From positions 620,001 to 684,000 of the forward strand of contig NZ_JAMQOQ010000002.1 in NCBI RefSeq assembly GCF_031624635.1: a stretch of 64,000 bases of DNA. The letters are read 5' to 3'. Below the pieces are notes generated by a model. It was given only the letters and a program-made list of their open reading frames with translations. It did not search any database and was not told the origin of the DNA. This stretch comes from Halogeometricum sp. S3BR5-2. Lineage in GTDB: Archaea; Halobacteriota; Halobacteria; Halobacteriales; Haloferacaceae. How positions within the stretch are numbered: the first letter of the stretch is position 1; each line of letters starts with the position of its first letter. Of this stretch, positions 43,971 through 53,351 are shown one piece after another. Both the position numbers and the translations under genes were made by a program.

Positions 43971-46208
43971 GTGAGCGGCGGAGACGAGGAACTCGCGAAG
44001 GACCTCGGGCCCCTCGCGGCCCTGACCATCGGCGTCGGGACGATGATCGGCGCGGGCATCTTCGTGCTGCCCGGCCCCGCCGTCGCGCAGGCCGGCCCCC
44101 TCGCCGCCGCGGCGTTCGTTCTCGGCGGCGCAATCGCCCTGCTGACCGCGCTCTCGGCCTCCGAACTCGGCACGGCGATGCCGAAGTCCGGCGGGGCGTA
44201 CTACTACGTCAACCACGCCCTGGGCCCCCTGTTCGGCAGCGTCGCCGGGTGGGCCAATTGGATGGGGCTGGCGTTCGCCTCGGCGTTCTACATGACCGGG
44301 TTCGGCCAGTACGTCACGACGTTCCTGCCCGTCCCCGACCTGTCGCTCGGGTTCGTCACGGTGTCGGCGGTGAAACTCGTCGCCCTCGCGGGCGCGGCGC
44401 TGTTCGTCTTCGTCAACTACGTCGGCGCGAAGGAGACGGGCAAACTGCAGAACTACATCGTCGTTACCCTCGTTGGCATCCTCGCGGTGTTCACGGCGTT
44501 CGGCGCGATGAACGCGGACCTGTCGTCCCTCAGACCCATCGTCCCGCCGGACAAGGGCATCTCCCCGCTGCTTCCGGTGACGGGGCTGGTGTTCGTCTCG
44601 TATCTCGGCTTCGTCCAGATCACGTCGGTCGCCGAGGAGATTCAGGAACCGGGCAAGAACCTCCCGCGGGCCGTCATCGGGAGCGTCCTCATCGTCACGA
44701 CGGTGTACGCCCTGGTCCTCGTGACCGTCCTCGCGGCGGTTCCGAACAGCGTCGTCGCCAACAACGACACCGCCGTCGTCGACGTGGCGCGGATGCTCAT
44801 CGGACCGGTCGGCGCCGCCGCGATGCTGTTCGGCGGCCTCCTCGCGACCGCCTCCAGCGCCAACGCCTCCATCCTCGCCTCCTCGCGCATCAACTTCGCG
44901 ATGGGCCGAGACCGAATCGTCAGCACCGAACTCAACGAGATCCACCCGCGGTTCGGGACGCCCTACCGCTCTATCGCCATCACGGGCGGGTTCATCTTCG
45001 CGTTCATCCTCCTCGCGGACGTGGAGACGCTCGCGACCGCCGGGAGCGTCCTCCACCTCATCATCTACGGCCTGCTCAACATCGCGCTCATCGTGATGCG
45101 GACGGCCGACCCCGAGGACTACCAGCCCGACTACACGGTCCCGCTCTACCCGTTCACGCCGATTCTCGGCATGATAACCTCGTTCGCGCTCATCTACTTC
45201 TTCGCGAGCAACGTCATCCTCCTCGCCGTCGGCTTCACGGTGTTCGCGGCGGTGTGGTATCTCGCCTACGCCCGCTCGCGGGCGACGAAGCAGGGTATCC
45301 TCGGGCAGTACGTCCTGAGCCGCCGCGAGGAGGTCCCCGACGCCGCCGTCTCGGCCGCCTCCTCGGTCCAACCCGACGGCGGCACCTACCGCGTGATGGT
45401 CCCCCTCGCCAACCCGGCGAACCAGACGGACCTCATCACGCTCGCCAGCGCCCTCGCGAAGGCCCGCGACGGCACCGTCGTCGCCGTCCACATCGAGCAG
45501 GTGCCCGACCAGACGGCGCTCGAATCCGCCCGCGAACGCGGGGACTTCGCGGAGGCGGACGAAATCCTCGAACGCGCCCGCGACAGCGCCGAGACGTTCG
45601 ACGTGCCGATAGAGACGCACACGATTCTCTCGCACCGCTCGTTCGAGGAGGTGTTCGACGCGGCGCGGACGTACGACGCCGACCTCACCGTCATGGGGTG
45701 GGGTCCGGACTCCCACGGCGCCCCCGGGCGCGCCGAGTCCGCCATCGACGAACTCGCCAGTTCGCTCCCCTGCGACTTCCTCGTCCTGCGCGACAGAGGG
45801 TTCGACGCCTCGCGGATTCTGGTCCCGACGGCCGGCGGCCCGGACTCGGACCTCTCGGCCGCCGTCGCGGCGACGCTCCGCGAGCGGTACGACTCGACGG
45901 TCGCTCTCCTCCACGTCGCCGACGACGCCGCCGAGGGCGAGCAGTTCCTGACCGAGTGGGCCGAGGGGCACGGCCTCTCCGACGCCGAACTCATCGTCGA
46001 GGAGTCCGACGACGTGGAGGCGTGCATCGAACGCCACGCCGAGGACGCGACGATGCTCGTCATCGGCGCCACCGAACGCGGCCTGCTCTCCCGCCTCGTC
46101 CGCGGGACGCTCGTCCTCGACGTCGTCAACGACGTTGACTGCTCGGTCCTCCTGGCCGAACGCTCGCGGGAACGCTCGCTCCGCGAGCGACTGCTCGGGA
46201 GGGAGTGA
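43971..46208 (+). CDS. APC-family amino acid permease fused to two UspA domains
   Basis: A 745-residue protein. Residues 1 to about 440 are a 12-helix amino acid/polyamine/organocation permease (GVGTMIGAGIFVLPGPAV at about 22-39, the unwound first helix, and GGAYYYVNHALGPLFGSVAG). After YVLSRREEVPD come two UspA-type domains in tandem (about 465-605, beginning RVMVPLANPANQTDLITLAS; and about 605-735, beginning ILVPTAGGPDSDLSAAVAAT). The cytoplasmic UspA tail probably regulates transport by nucleotide or stress state, known as an architecture but not for this protein. Start is GTG at 43971, since it follows a UspA gene by 52 nt. Confidence 0.94.
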   Translation: MSGGDEELAKDLGPLAALTIGVGTMIGAGIFVLPGPAVAQAGPLAAAAFVLGGAIALLTALSASELGTAMPKSGGAYYYVNHALGPLFGSVAGWANWMGLAFASAFYMTGFGQYVTTFLPVPDLSLGFVTVSAVKLVALAGAALFVFVNYVGAKETGKLQNYIVVTLVGILAVFTAFGAMNADLSSLRPIVPPDKGISPLLPVTGLVFVSYLGFVQITSVAEEIQEPGKNLPRAVIGSVLIVTTVYALVLVTVLAAVPNSVVANNDTAVVDVARMLIGPVGAAAMLFGGLLATASSANASILASSRINFAMGRDRIVSTELNEIHPRFGTPYRSIAITGGFIFAFILLADVETLATAGSVLHLIIYGLLNIALIVMRTADPEDYQPDYTVPLYPFTPILGMITSFALIYFFASNVILLAVGFTVFAAVWYLAYARSRATKQGILGQYVLSRREEVPDAAVSAASSVQPDGGTYRVMVPLANPANQTDLITLASALAKARDGTVVAVHIEQVPDQTALESARERGDFAEADEILERARDSAETFDVPIETHTILSHRSFEEVFDAARTYDADLTVMGWGPDSHGAPGRAESAIDELASSLPCDFLVLRDRGFDASRILVPTAGGPDSDLSAAVAATLRERYDSTVALLHVADDAAEGEQFLTEWAEGHGLSDAELIVEESDDVEACIERHAEDATMLVIGATERGLLSRLVRGTLVLDVVNDVDCSVLLAERSRERSLRERLLGRE

Positions 46209-46274
46209 CGCGGGCGGGCACCGACGTTCCCGCTCCGCGGGAGGGTATTTCCCGGCGCGCGACGTACTCCGTTT

Positions 46275-47198
46275 ATGCCATCGAGAGCCTCCGCTTCCGC
46301 CGTCGACGGCGGCGTCACGCCGGATGTGTTACAGCTACGAGCCGAGTCGACGCTCCTCGACGTCGGCGACGTTGATCTGCACGTCGTCACCGCCGGCCCG
46401 GAGGACGGCGAACCCGTCGTGCTCCTCCACGGCTTCCCGGAGTTCTGGTACGGCTGGCACGAGTACGTCGAACCGCTCGCCGCCGAGGGCTACCGCGTCG
46501 TCGTCCCCGACCAGCGCGGCTACCACCTGAGCGAGAAACCCGAGGCCGTCTCCGCCTACCGTCCGGACGAACTGGCGGGCGACGTGCTCGGACTCCTCGA
46601 CGCCCTCGACCTCTCGCGGGCCCACCTCGTCGGCCACGACTGGGGCGCGTTCGTCGCGTGGTGGGTGAGCCTCCACCACCCCGAGCGCGTCCGGACGCTC
46701 TCGGCGGCGAACGTCCCCCACCCGACGGCGTTCCGGCGGGCGCTCCGAAACGACTGGGAGCAGCGGTTCAAGAGCTGGTACGTCCTGTTCTTCCAGCTTC
46801 CGCGGCTCCCAGAGGCGCTGGCGAGCGTCGGCGGCTACCGCGGCGTCTGCGACCTGATGCGCCGGACCAGCCAGCCGGGGACGTTCAGCGCCGCCGACTT
46901 CGACTGCTACCGCGCGGCGTGGTCGCAACCGGGCGCGTACCGGTCGATGCTCAACTGGTACCGCGCCATCGCCCGGACAAACCCCCGCCCGCGGACCGAA
47001 CGCGTCGAGGTGCCGACGCTCGTGCTCTGGGGGGCGAAGGACGCCTTCCTCACCCGCTCGCTCGCCCTGCAGAGCGTCGAGTACTGCGAGCGGAGCCACC
47101 TCGTCGTCCTCGACGACGCGACCCACTGGATACAACACGAAGAGCCCGTCCGCGTCCGGCGGGAACTCACCGACCACTTCGAGTCGAACCCGGAGTGA
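46275..47198 (+). CDS. epoxide-hydrolase-like alpha/beta hydrolase
   Basis: A 307-residue hydrolase. It has the epoxide-hydrolase oxyanion motif HGFPEFWYGW (residues 52-61), the nucleophile Asp122 in VGHDWGAFVAWW, RGYHLSEKP, and the probable His in ATHWIQHEEPVRV near the C-terminus. An Asp nucleophile separates it from ordinary esterases and points to epoxide hydrolases or haloalkane dehalogenases; the HGxP oxyanion motif favours epoxide hydrolase. The substrate is unknown. The ATG at 46275 is chosen; the first 20 residues may be an extension. Confidence 0.9.
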   Translation: MPSRASASAVDGGVTPDVLQLRAESTLLDVGDVDLHVVTAGPEDGEPVVLLHGFPEFWYGWHEYVEPLAAEGYRVVVPDQRGYHLSEKPEAVSAYRPDELAGDVLGLLDALDLSRAHLVGHDWGAFVAWWVSLHHPERVRTLSAANVPHPTAFRRALRNDWEQRFKSWYVLFFQLPRLPEALASVGGYRGVCDLMRRTSQPGTFSAADFDCYRAAWSQPGAYRSMLNWYRAIARTNPRPRTERVEVPTLVLWGAKDAFLTRSLALQSVEYCERSHLVVLDDATHWIQHEEPVRVRRELTDHFESNPE

Positions 47199-47287
47199 CC
47201 GGGTCGGGAGGCCGAAACTCGACGCCGGTCCGGCGGATTCGACGAAGTCGTCGGATTCGACGGAACCGCCGGAGACGTGCGTGAGTC

Positions 47288-47293
47288 TATATA
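47288..47293. promoter_or_regulatory. orphan TATATA box with tandem octamer downstream
   Basis: TATATA in otherwise GC-rich DNA, followed at 47305-47320 by the octamer GCGACTTA repeated twice and then CTTAA. No gene starts within 120 nt downstream on either strand, so the box may drive a small RNA or be a relic. Confidence 0.35.
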
Positions 47294-47493
47294 CCACCAC
47301 CGAGGCGACTTAGCGACTTACTTAACCCAGGACGGAATACGTACACTTGAGGCGGAACCGAGGTCGCGTTCCCGGGACTGGATGACCCCGCACGATACTA
47401 CCTCGTTCGCGTCTCCTTCATGAGTCGACCGGTCGCCCCCCGTGCGACCGGGAGCTTTTCTCCGTTCCGAGCGGCGGCGCTATCGGCTCCCGG

Positions 47494-48582
47494 CTACCGG
47501 TTCGCCGCGCGGTCGAAGACGACGTCGAAGCGCGCGCCGCCCGTCCCGCTCTCGTCGACGCCGATTCGCCAGTCGTGGGCGTCGGCGATGGCCGTGACGA
47601 TGGCGAGACCGAACCCGGTGCCGTCGGCGCTGCCGGTGACGCCGTACTCGAACACCGAATCGCGGCGGTCCGGCGGGATTCCGGGGCCGTCGTCCGCGAC
47701 GTAGAACCCCTCGTCGGTGCCGCCGATTTCGACCGTCACGCCGTCGCCGGCGTGCGTCTTGGCGTTGTCGAAGAGGTTCTCGAAGAGCCGACAGAGCCCT
47801 TCCTCGTCGGCCGACACGGTCTCCGGCGGGTCGACGAACCGCAGCGCTCCCCCCTCGGGGCCGGCCACCCGCCACGCCCGCTCTGCGGTCTCCCGGAGCG
47901 GAACCTGCGCTCGCTCCACGCCGCGGGCGCCCTCGCGCGCGAGCGTCAGCGCCTCGTCGATGCGGTCGTTCATGCGGAGCAGCGACTGGTAGGCGGTGTC
48001 GAGGTGGGGGTGCGCGTCGCCGGGGTAGCGCGCGCGAGCGACGTCGAGTTGCGCGAGCGCCGCGCTGAGCGGGTTTCGGAGGTCGTGGGAGACGCTGCTG
48101 GCGAACGCCGTCAGCCGCTCGTTGCGCCGTTCGAGCGACCGCGTCTCCGAGCGGTAGTCGGTCACGTCGCGGACGACGACGGCGTAGCCCTCCTCGTCGG
48201 TGACGCTCGGCGACATCGGCATCTCGGGGGCGCTCTCGTCGGGTTCGAGCGACGTGACCGCGACGTGGGCGTCGTACGCCTCGCCGTCGGCGTCGCGGGC
48301 GACGCACTCGACTTCGATCCGACCCGCCGCGTCGGCCTCTTCGAGGAGCGTGGCCGCCGGAATGTCGGCGTCGAGGACGGTGTCCAGGTCCGTTCCGCGG
48401 GCGCTCGTCCGGTCGTACCCCGTCAGTCGGCGGGCGCTCGCGTTCCACGTGGTCACGTCGCCGTCGGCGGCGAGGAGGACCACTGCCGCGTCGACGGCCC
48501 GTTCGATGAGCTTTCGGTAGTCCTCGTCGCTGCTCTCGCCGGCCGAGGGGCTGACGTCGGGCAGGGCCCCGTCGTCGCTCAC
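47494..48582 (-). CDS. PAS-domain sensor histidine kinase
   Basis: A 362-residue soluble sensor kinase. Residues about 20-145 are a PAS domain (IERAVDAAVVLLAADGDVTT, then VVVRDVTDYR), followed by a HisKA domain with the phospho-acceptor His166 in SSVSHDLRNPLS, and a HATPase_c domain with N box LFENLFDNAKTHA, G1 VADDGPGIP and G2 GTGFGLAIV. No transmembrane segments, so it senses a cytoplasmic signal. The start is a GTG at 48582; an in-frame ATG at 48732 exists but the intervening translation is Arg-rich. No response regulator is adjacent. Divergent from a PurM-like gene, which may share its control region. Confidence 0.92.
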   Translation of the reverse strand: MSDDGALPDVSPSAGESSDEDYRKLIERAVDAAVVLLAADGDVTTWNASARRLTGYDRTSARGTDLDTVLDADIPAATLLEEADAAGRIEVECVARDADGEAYDAHVAVTSLEPDESAPEMPMSPSVTDEEGYAVVVRDVTDYRSETRSLERRNERLTAFASSVSHDLRNPLSAALAQLDVARARYPGDAHPHLDTAYQSLLRMNDRIDEALTLAREGARGVERAQVPLRETAERAWRVAGPEGGALRFVDPPETVSADEEGLCRLFENLFDNAKTHAGDGVTVEIGGTDEGFYVADDGPGIPPDRRDSVFEYGVTGSADGTGFGLAIVTAIADAHDWRIGVDESGTGGARFDVVFDRAANR

Positions 48583-48736
48583 GGCGTCCCTCCCGCGAGC
48601 GAGCGCCGTCGGGCGCTGCTGTCGGTGGGCGCCACGCGGGATTGCCGCCTCCGACCCTTCGTCGGGGCGTCGGGGACCGAGGCGCCCGGTTCGCGTCCGG
48701 ATGACATCGAATTGTCCGTACCGAGGAAACATCGTA

Positions 48737-48751
48737 CCGTATATTTTACGG
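48737..48751. promoter_or_regulatory. TATA-containing inverted repeat upstream of the PurM-like gene
   Basis: CCGTA-TATTT-TACGG: two 5-bp arms around an AT core that doubles as a TATA box, 54-68 nt upstream of the ATG at 48805. A bound regulator would block the promoter, and it would give a leader of about 30 nt. Confidence 0.35.
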
Positions 48752-48804
48752 CTGCTCCTGCGCTCTAACGGCACGTTGAAACCGCACGCCCCAGTCTCTC
48801 CGGT

Positions 48805-49824
48805 ATGACCGACCTCGGAAAGGTGGACCGGGAGTTCTTCGACCGCTACGTCTTCTCGAACCTCGGCGCCGACCGCGAGGACGTCGCCGTCGGCCCGACT
48901 CACGGCGTCGACTTCGGCCTCCTGAACCTCGACGGCACGGCCGTCGCCGTCGCCGCCGACCCCGTCTCCGTCCTGCCGGGTCTCGGCCTCGCCCGCGCCG
49001 GCCGGTTCGCGCTCGATTTCGTCCTCGCGGACGTGGCCGTCTCGGGCCTGCCGCCGTCGCACCTCGCCGTCTCCTTTACGCTCCCGCCCGAGTTCTCCGA
49101 CGACGACTTCGCCGAACTCTGGACCGCGATGCACGAGGAGGCCGAGGCGCTGGGTGTCAGCATCGTCACCGGCCACACCGCCCGCTACGCCGACTGCTCG
49201 TTCCCGTGGGTCGGCGGCGCCACCGCTCTCGCCGTCGGCGACCCGGCGGACGTCATCCGCCCCGACGGCGCCCGCGTCGGCGACGACCTGCTGGTCACGA
49301 AGGGGCCGGCCGTGGAGGCGACGGGGCTGCTCACGACGCTGTTCCCCGAGCAGTTCGACCTCTCGCCCGAGACGCTCGCGTCGGCGCAGTCGCGGGTGGA
49401 CGAGACCGACTGCGTCCGCGACGCGATGACCGCCGCGGCCGCCGGCGGCGTCCACGCCATGCACGACGCGACGGAGTGCGGCCTGTTCGGCGCGCTCAAC
49501 GAAGTCGCCGACGGCGCGGGCGTCCGCCTCGACGTCGATACGGACGCGGTTCCGTTCCGGCCGAGCGTCCGCGAGGTGTGCGACTATCTGGGCATCGACC
49601 CGTGGACGGCGACGACGGGGGGGACGCTCGTGCTCGCCGTCGACCCCGACGCGACCGACCGGGTCGTCTCCGCGCTCGAATCCGAGGGGACGCCCGTCGG
49701 CGTCGTCGGGACGGTGCGCGAGGGCTCCGGCGTCGTCGTCGACGGCGAGGCGGTTCCGCACCCGGACGTCGACCCCTCGTGGGCGGCGTACGAGGAGTTG
49801 GCGCGGCGGAGCGAGGTGCGGTGA
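48805..49824 (+). CDS. AIR synthase-related (PurM/HypE/SelD-like) protein
   Basis: A 339-residue protein with the two-domain PurM/HypE/ThiL fold: MTDLGKVDREFFDRYVFSNL, then ADPVSVLPG, FVLADVAVSGLPPSHLAVSF, SIVTGHTARY, VTKGPAVEATGLL and HAMHDATECGLFGALNEVAD. These proteins bind ATP and activate a phosphoryl or carbamoyl substrate, in purine synthesis, hydrogenase maturation, thiamine or selenium metabolism. Haloarchaea of this type normally lack hydrogenases and selenoproteins, so the specific activity is open. It is divergent from the histidine kinase. Confidence 0.85.
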   Translation: MTDLGKVDREFFDRYVFSNLGADREDVAVGPTHGVDFGLLNLDGTAVAVAADPVSVLPGLGLARAGRFALDFVLADVAVSGLPPSHLAVSFTLPPEFSDDDFAELWTAMHEEAEALGVSIVTGHTARYADCSFPWVGGATALAVGDPADVIRPDGARVGDDLLVTKGPAVEATGLLTTLFPEQFDLSPETLASAQSRVDETDCVRDAMTAAAAGGVHAMHDATECGLFGALNEVADGAGVRLDVDTDAVPFRPSVREVCDYLGIDPWTATTGGTLVLAVDPDATDRVVSALESEGTPVGVVGTVREGSGVVVDGEAVPHPDVDPSWAAYEELARRSEVR

Positions 49825-49985
49825 GGTAACGGCGGTTCGACGGTCGCGGTCGCGCCCCGTTCACCCGGTTCACTCGTTGCGGCGTTTCGGTATCTCTCGG
49901 GGTCGAAACCCACCAGTTCGCCCGAACAACAGTGATTATCTCGCAGGTCGTCCGGGCAGTGAGTAGACAGTACTCGGAGGAGACG

Positions 49986-50630
49986 ATGAACGAGGACAGT
50001 TCGGCGGAGAGCGGAGTATCGCGAACCCGGAGAACGTACCTGAAGGCTCTCGGCGCCGTCGCGGGGGCGGCCGTCGGTCTACGGACCGGGACGGGTTCGA
50101 CAGCGGCTCAGAGCGCCGAGGCCATCTATCAGGGAGTCGCGGAGACGGCCATCGTCGTCGGCGACGGCATCTCGGTCGCGGAGCAGAACTACCGGCGGGA
50201 CGTGATACTCGCGTTCGGTCCGCCGAAGCAGGGCGGACTGAGCGAGACGAACCCGTTCCACCTGTTCGTGGGCCCGGCGAACAGAAACGAGACGGGACTG
50301 CCGGGACACTACGAGATTCACTCGGCCGCGCTGGTGGGGACCGACCTGTTCCAGTACTGGGAGCTCCGCTCCGGGGACGGCGCGTTCGAGGGAACGCTCA
50401 CCGACCCGCACGACGCCGAGGCTCTCGTCTGGAACGTCGTCAACGTCGAACGCGCGTTGGTTCCCGGTCGGTCGAGCCTCGGCGTGGTCACCACGACGCT
50501 CGGCATGGGCGCGGGAACTCGGCTCGTCGGCGCGGTGACCGAGGACACGGCGGACGTGCGGCTTCAGGGCGAGACCATCGACCGCTTCACCCGGTTCAGC
50601 TCGGTCATCTCGGCGGCGCGCCTCGCGTAA
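49986..50630 (+). CDS. Tat-exported hypothetical protein
   Basis: A 214-residue protein with an N-terminal twin-arginine signal (RTRRTYLKALGAVAGAAVG, Arg15-Arg16) and a likely cleavage after the STAAQ-type sequence near residue 42; no lipobox, so it should be released or cell-surface. The mature part is mostly beta-rich and polar with a few conserved-looking phrases (FHLFVGPANRNETGLPGHYE, FQYWELRSGDGAFEG). No enzymatic motif seen. The ATG at 49986 starts just before the signal. Family not recognised. Confidence 0.72.
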   Translation: MNEDSSAESGVSRTRRTYLKALGAVAGAAVGLRTGTGSTAAQSAEAIYQGVAETAIVVGDGISVAEQNYRRDVILAFGPPKQGGLSETNPFHLFVGPANRNETGLPGHYEIHSAALVGTDLFQYWELRSGDGAFEGTLTDPHDAEALVWNVVNVERALVPGRSSLGVVTTTLGMGAGTRLVGAVTEDTADVRLQGETIDRFTRFSSVISAARLA

Positions 50631-50727
50631 CCGCGCCGAGAGTTCGGTACGTTCCGTGTGTTCCGCGCGTCCGGCGCGCCGTCGAAGGGACAACGTTCAA
50701 CCCCGACTCCGTCGAACCCTCCCACGG

Positions 50728-50937
50728 ATGAACCGGAGCGACTTCGTGAGACTCTCGTTTCTCGCGTTCGGGCTGATACTTCTGAGCTTCGTGATTCTCG
50801 GCCTCTCGCGCATCGCGCTCCCCTACCGCACCGCGCAACTGCTCTCGGCCCCGACGATGCTTCTCGCGGCGCTCCTGGTCGCCTACCTGTTCGTCCGCGC
50901 CGCCCTCTCTCGGGCCGGACTCTGGCGCATCGAGTGA
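50728..50937 (+). CDS. small two-helix membrane protein (69 aa)
   Basis: A 69-residue protein, MNRSDFVRLSFLAFGLILLS at the start, with two helices (about residues 7-28 and 38-60) and a short basic loop and tail. Codon use is normal. It lies between the Tat-exported protein and a convergent lipase-like gene. Function unknown. Confidence 0.62.
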   Translation: MNRSDFVRLSFLAFGLILLSFVILGLSRIALPYRTAQLLSAPTMLLAALLVAYLFVRAALSRAGLWRIE

Positions 50938-50957
50938 GCGATAGTCGCGAACTCACT

Positions 50958-51935
50958 CTAGAACTCGGCGAGCCGTCCCGCGACCCGGTCGAGCGCCTCG
51001 TCCGCGGCCTCGACCTCCGCCGCGAGGCTGAGGAAGCCGTGGACCATCGCGGGGTAGTGCTGGTGGACGACGCCCACCCCCGCCTCGCGGAGCCGCGCGG
51101 CGTAGTCGGTCCCCTCGTCCCGAAGGGGGTCGAACCCGCCCGTCACGACGCACGCGGGCGGCGTCGCCGCGAGGAGTTCCTCGTCGGCCAGTCGCGGCGC
51201 GGCGAACGGGTTGTACCTGTCCACGTCGCTCCGAAGGTAGTGGTCGCGGAACCACGCCATGTCGGCGCGCGAGAGCAGCGGTCCGTCGGCGTTCTCCTCG
51301 TAGGAGTCGGCGTCGAACGTCTGCGCGAGGATCGGATAGAGGAGGAGTTGACCGCTCGGCGTCGGGACGCTCTCGACGTCGTCGTCGCCGTCTTCGTCCC
51401 CGCCCTCGCCGACGGCGGCGCGGAGAGAGACGACGGCCGCGAGGTTGCCGCCGGCGCTCGTCCCCCCGACGACGACGTTCTCCGCGTCTCCGCCGAGCGA
51501 CCCGGCGCGCCCGCGGACCCACTCGTAGGCGGCGACGGCGTCGTCCAACGGTTCCGGGAACGGATGTTCGGGCGCGAGTCGGTAGTCGACGCTGACGACG
51601 AGGCGGCCCGACCGGTCAGCGAGGCGCCGGCAGATGCCGTCCGCGGAGTCGAGCGTTCCGAGCGTCCACCCGCCGCCGTGGTAGAAGACGAGGACGCCGC
51701 GGGTCTCTTCCGGTGCGGGGTGGTACGTCCGCACCGGAATCGGCCCGCGCGGCCCCGGAATCGAGAACTCCCGGACCCGCTCGACCGCCGGCGGGTCCGT
51801 CGCCGCGAACGCCTCGTCCTCGACGGTCCGGGCGCTCTCGACCGACAGCGAGTGCCACGGCGGCAGTCCCTCGCGCTCGAACGTCTCCACGGCGTCTCGG
51901 ACTTGCGGGTCCATCTCGGGGGCGTGGCGCTCCAT
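50958..51935 (-). CDS. alpha/beta hydrolase (hormone-sensitive lipase/GDXG family)
   Basis: A 325-residue esterase or lipase-like enzyme of the HSL (bacterial type IV) family: HGGG at residues 86-89 is the oxyanion loop, GTSAGG at 158-163 holds the nucleophile Ser160, the acid lies in GFDPLRDEG and the His in MVHGFL. The N-terminal cap region MDPQVRDAVETFEREGLPPW is typical. The insertion EGGDEDGDDDVESVPT is an acidic loop not seen in mesophilic relatives. An ATG at 51914 could be the start instead. Substrate is likely a short acyl ester, not proven. Divergent from the kynureninase gene. Confidence 0.92.
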   Translation of the reverse strand: MERHAPEMDPQVRDAVETFEREGLPPWHSLSVESARTVEDEAFAATDPPAVERVREFSIPGPRGPIPVRTYHPAPEETRGVLVFYHGGGWTLGTLDSADGICRRLADRSGRLVVSVDYRLAPEHPFPEPLDDAVAAYEWVRGRAGSLGGDAENVVVGGTSAGGNLAAVVSLRAAVGEGGDEDGDDDVESVPTPSGQLLLYPILAQTFDADSYEENADGPLLSRADMAWFRDHYLRSDVDRYNPFAAPRLADEELLAATPPACVVTGGFDPLRDEGTDYAARLREAGVGVVHQHYPAMVHGFLSLAAEVEAADEALDRVAGRLAEF

Positions 51936-52023
51936 ACCGGAGGGCCGCGGTGCGCGCGGAAAAAACGGCCGGACGGCGGCGAGGGGTGCGAAGGTCTTTG
52001 CGCCGCGCGGCGAACGGAGGGGC

Positions 52024-53340
52024 ATGGACGACTCACGCGACGCCGACGACGCGGACGGGGGGAACGCCGCGGCCGACGGCCCGCCGACGCGCGCCGACGC
52101 CCGCGAACTCGACCGGGGCGACCCCCTCGCGGACCTCCGGGAGCGTTTCTTCGTTCCCGAGGGCGAGGCGTACATGGACGGCAACTCGCTCGGCCTCTGC
52201 TCCGCGGACGCGGTGGCGGCGCTCGACCGAGCGGTCGAGCAGTGGAAGACGCTCGCCGTCCGCGGATGGACGGACGCCGACCCCGAGTGGTTCTCCTACG
52301 GCGAGCGACTGGGCGACCGACTCGCCCCCCTCGTCGGCGCGGACGGCGAGGAAGTCGTCGTCGGTAACTCCACGACGGTGAACATCCACGCCCTCGTCGG
52401 GACGTTCTACGACCCCGACCGCGGGGAGAAAATCGTCGTGAACGGCCTCGATTTTCCCACGGACCACTACGCGATTCGCGCGCAACTCCGACGGGCGGGG
52501 AAGGACCCCGACGACTGTCTCCGAGTGGTCGAGAGCCGAGACGGGCGGACCATCGAGGAGGACGATATCGTCGCCGCCGTCGACGACGACGTGGGGATGG
52601 TGTTCATGCCCTCCGTTCTCTACCGCAGCGGACAACTGCTCGATATCGAGCGCATCACCGAAGCGGCTCACGACGCGGGCGCTCTCGCGGGGTTCGACCT
52701 CGCGCACTCCGTCGGCGTCGTGCCGCACTCGCTGTCGGAGCACGGGGCGGACTTCGCCGTCTGGTGTCACTACAAGTACCTCAACGCCGGTCCGGGGGCG
52801 CTCGCCGGCCTGTACGTCGACGAGCGCCACTTCGGCGTCACGCCGACCCTCGCGGGGTGGTGGGGCCACGAGAAGGAGACGCAGTTCGAGATGCGACGCA
52901 CGTACACGCCCGCCGACGCCGCGGGCGCGTTCCAGATAGGCACGCCGCCGATTCTCTCGGCCGCGCCCCTCGACGGCGCCCTCGACGTGACCGAAGACGC
53001 CGGCATCGACGCCCTCCGCGAGAAGTCGCTGGCGCTCACCGATTTCTTTATCTCGCTCGTGGACGACCGACTCCCGGACTGCGAGGTGGGGACGCCGCGC
53101 GAGGCGTCGCGCCGCGGGGGCCACGTCGCCGTCGAGCATCCGGAGGCCTATCGAGTCACGGAGGCGCTGAAAGACCGCGGCGTCGTCGTCGACTTCCGGC
53201 CGCCGAACGTCGTCAGAGTGTGCCCGTCGCCGTACTACGTCGGCTTCGAGGACGTCTACGAGGTGGTCGACCGATTCGCGGCGGTTCTGGCAGATGAAGG
53301 GTACGAGCGGTACGAGGCGCGCGGCGGCGGGGTGACCTGA
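52024..53340 (+). CDS. kynU: kynureninase
   Basis: A PLP-dependent enzyme that hydrolyses kynurenine to anthranilate and alanine, or hydroxykynurenine. The 438-residue protein has YMDGNSLGLCSADA at the start of the domain, the PLP-Lys Lys251 in WCHYKYLNAGPG, Asp225 and His228 in GFDLAHSVG, and WWGHEKETQFEM. A disordered acidic N-terminal extension of about 30 residues precedes it. Kynurenine 3-monooxygenase and tryptophan dioxygenase are not in the window, so the pathway is completed elsewhere. Start MDDSRD at 52024. Confidence 0.95.
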   Translation: MDDSRDADDADGGNAAADGPPTRADARELDRGDPLADLRERFFVPEGEAYMDGNSLGLCSADAVAALDRAVEQWKTLAVRGWTDADPEWFSYGERLGDRLAPLVGADGEEVVVGNSTTVNIHALVGTFYDPDRGEKIVVNGLDFPTDHYAIRAQLRRAGKDPDDCLRVVESRDGRTIEEDDIVAAVDDDVGMVFMPSVLYRSGQLLDIERITEAAHDAGALAGFDLAHSVGVVPHSLSEHGADFAVWCHYKYLNAGPGALAGLYVDERHFGVTPTLAGWWGHEKETQFEMRRTYTPADAAGAFQIGTPPILSAAPLDGALDVTEDAGIDALREKSLALTDFFISLVDDRLPDCEVGTPREASRRGGHVAVEHPEAYRVTEALKDRGVVVDFRPPNVVRVCPSPYYVGFEDVYEVVDRFAAVLADEGYERYEARGGGVT

Positions 53341-53351
53341 GTACGGTACGA

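Noticed and set aside
47420-47704. Frame antisense to the histidine kinase gene
   Set aside because: Overlaps the kinase gene on the other strand, and its composition is Ala/Pro/Ser-rich shadow.
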